This document shows positions 62,821-64,000 of a stretch of DNA of 64,000 nucleotides, piece after piece. The position numbers were made by a program, and so were the translations under genes. Every line of letters starts with the position of its first letter. Within the stretch, counting starts at the first letter, position 1. The DNA is from an uncultured Clostridia bacterium (GTDB lineage Bacteria; Bacillota; Clostridia; Lachnospirales; Lachnospiraceae), in the NCBI GenBank assembly GCA_937896665.1, contig CALBNS010000065.1, forward strand, positions 43,947-107,946, read 5' to 3'. The notes under the pieces were generated by a model. It was given only the letters and a program-made list of their open reading frames with translations, did no database searches and was not told where the DNA came from.

Positions 62821-62892
62821 GCACGAGTGGCTCAGTGGTGGAGTATCGCCTTGCCAAGGCGAGGGTCGCGGGTTCGAATCCCGTCTCGTGCT
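62821..62892 (+). tRNA. tRNA-Gly (anticodon GCC), first copy
   Basis: The acceptor GCACGAG pairs with CTCGTGC. The anticodon arm TCGCC-TTGCCAA-GGCGA has GCC; the T arm is CGGGTTCGAATCCCG. No CCA is encoded. Confidence 0.95.
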
Positions 62893-62951
62893 TTCTGTTT
62901 CATGAGAAGCAGTTATAATTTAATAAAGGTTCTGAATTAAGAACAAGATAT

Positions 62952-63023
62952 GCACGAGTGGCTCAGTGGTGGAGTATCGCCTTGCCAAGGCGAGGGTCGC
63001 GGGTTCGAATCCCGTCTCGTGCT
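62952..63023 (+). tRNA. tRNA-Gly (anticodon GCC), second copy
   Basis: Identical over all 72 bases to the copy at 62821, after a 59 bp spacer, so a recent tandem duplication or gene conversion. A T run directly behind it (63023-63028) may end the transcript. Confidence 0.95.
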
Positions 63024-63097
63024 TTTTTGTTGTCCTAAAATCAATTAATTATTTTAGGTTTTGCAGAAAACAAAAGGATTTCAGGAGGATTTACAGT

Positions 63098-63946
63098 ATG
63101 AGTTATGCAGATCAGGTATTTATAAATATGTGTCATGATATTATTGATAATGGAGTGAGTACAGAAGGTGAAAAAGTACGTCCGAAATGGGAGGACGGAA
63201 GTTTTGCATACACTGTTAAGAAGTTTTGTGTGGTAAACCGTTATGATTTGTCAAAAGAATTTCCGGCATTGACACTTCGTCGTACCGGAATTAAGAGCTG
63301 TGTGGACGAGCTGCTTTGGATTTGGCAGAGAAAATCGAACAATATCCATGATTTAAAGCCACATATATGGGACAGCTGGGCAGATGAAGACGGTTCGATC
63401 GGAAAAGCATATGGCTATCAGATGGGTGTGAAGCACCAGTACAAAGAAGGTATGATGGATCAGGTGGACAGGGTAATTTATGATTTGAAGAATAATCCGT
63501 ATAGCCGACGAATTATGACAAATATTTATGTACATCAGGATTTACATGAGATGAATCTGTATCCATGCGCATACAGTATGACGTTTAATGTGACGAAGAA
63601 AAAAGGAAGCGACAAACTTGTTTTAAATGGTATTTTAAATCAGCGTTCGCAGGACGTGCTGGCAGCTAATAACTGGAATGTGTGTCAATATGCAGTCCTT
63701 CTTCATATGCTGGCACAGGTGTGTGATATGCAGGTGGGAGAATTTGTACATGTTATTGCGGATGCACATATTTATGACAAGCATATTCCACTGGTGGAAG
63801 AACTCATATCAAGAGAACCGTTCCCGGCGCCGACATTCTGGCTTAACCCGGAAATAAAAGATTTCTATGATTTTACACCGGATGATGTACGTCTTGATAA
63901 TTATGTGACAGGTCCACAGATTAAGGATATTCCAATTGCGGTTTAG
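63098..63946 (+). CDS. thyA: Thymidylate synthase, divergent form
   Basis: 282 residues from ATG 63098 behind CAGGAGG. ThyA makes dTMP from dUMP with methylene-tetrahydrofolate. Seen: LTLRRTGIKSCVDELLWIWQ, HIWDSWADEDGSIGKAYGYQ, the YSRR phosphate contact, catalytic Cys in NLYPCAYSMTF, QRSQDVLAANNWNVCQYAVL and ADAHIYDKHI. Differences from the usual enzyme: PCH is PCA, the N-terminal R-T-G loop is absent, and G of LGLPFN is replaced. The main dUMP contacts remain, so activity is likely. No dihydrofolate reductase is seen before the window ends. Confidence 0.88.
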   Translation: MSYADQVFINMCHDIIDNGVSTEGEKVRPKWEDGSFAYTVKKFCVVNRYDLSKEFPALTLRRTGIKSCVDELLWIWQRKSNNIHDLKPHIWDSWADEDGSIGKAYGYQMGVKHQYKEGMMDQVDRVIYDLKNNPYSRRIMTNIYVHQDLHEMNLYPCAYSMTFNVTKKKGSDKLVLNGILNQRSQDVLAANNWNVCQYAVLLHMLAQVCDMQVGEFVHVIADAHIYDKHIPLVEELISREPFPAPTFWLNPEIKDFYDFTPDDVRLDNYVTGPQIKDIPIAV

Positions 63947-64000
63947 GAGCTTCCTGTATACTTTAAAGAGTAAAAGGAATTGACCAAAAAGAATACCTCA

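Overview
The window is low-GC chromosomal DNA from an anaerobic Firmicute, most likely a member of the Lachnospiraceae (Clostridia). Supporting features are a SCIFF ribosomal peptide with its radical SAM maturase and TIGR04086 membrane protein, SpoVT, a Csp-like germination-type subtilisin, HemZ, DUF6472 and DUF5721 family proteins, and the order recJ-apt-relA-MBL-hemZ-hisS-aspS. The genus cannot be told from the sequence alone. Most of the window is dense housekeeping DNA on the + strand, with short - strand insertions set off by bidirectional terminators.

Region by region. 1-900: remains of a TetR regulator lacking its DNA-binding part, facing a frameshifted SCP2-fold gene, with two GACC-N3-GGTC operators between them. 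919-4019: a PadR-DUF1700-DUF4097-PspC envelope-stress type cluster with its own tandem operators, then an ArsP_2 type metal exporter. 4284-9421: a PdaB-like polysaccharide deacetylase gene split by a 4,388 bp element that carries a large serine recombinase, an AAA_14/DUF4143 ATPase, a cysteine-rich small protein and decayed surface-protein DNA. The break is flanked by a 12 bp direct repeat, and precise excision would restore the frame. 9554-13284: an SPFH/band 7 protein with a ribbon-helix-helix partner, then dapF and a phosphohexomutase. 13372-14474: purC (-), then tRNA-Gln and tRNA-Pro. 14548-18422: sbcDC. 18762-23237: a GNAT enzyme and a two-gene FtsX-type ABC system. 23332-25521: htpG under a CIRCE operator. 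25573-27386 (-): DUF5721 and MATE. 27560-35179: M18 aminopeptidase, RluF-like enzyme, divergent DNA ligase, ClpX-like ATPase, Csp-like protease and a small coiled-coil protein. 35224-43027: YitT (-), a hydroxyacid dehydrogenase, a papain-like protein, a CDP-alcohol phosphatidyltransferase, pepT, a degenerate sirtuin (-), a second MATE and a Ca/Na antiporter. 43090-45882: thioredoxin, thioredoxin reductase, AlkD-like protein and spoVT. 45938-48046: the SCIFF locus. 48108-58047: the recJ-to-aspS block. 58194-60491: a bifunctional amidase/lysozyme autolysin. 60537-63946: small proteins, a parvulin, a LUD protein (-), a palindrome-rich repeat, two identical tRNA-Gly genes and a divergent thymidylate synthase.

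The strongest candidate for an undescribed system is the recombinase element inside the PdaB-like gene. PdaB-type deacetylases belong to the sporulation/cortex group, and other sporulation genes in Firmicutes are known to be split by recombinase elements that are removed in the mother cell. The sequence shows the split, the repeat and the restorable frame; developmental excision is inference. Other leads are the two overlapping RNA structures between SCIFF and its maturase, the sirtuin lacking catalytic residues, the SPFH/RHH pair with operators 11 bp apart, and the 169 bp inverted-repeat element upstream of the tRNA-Gly pair.
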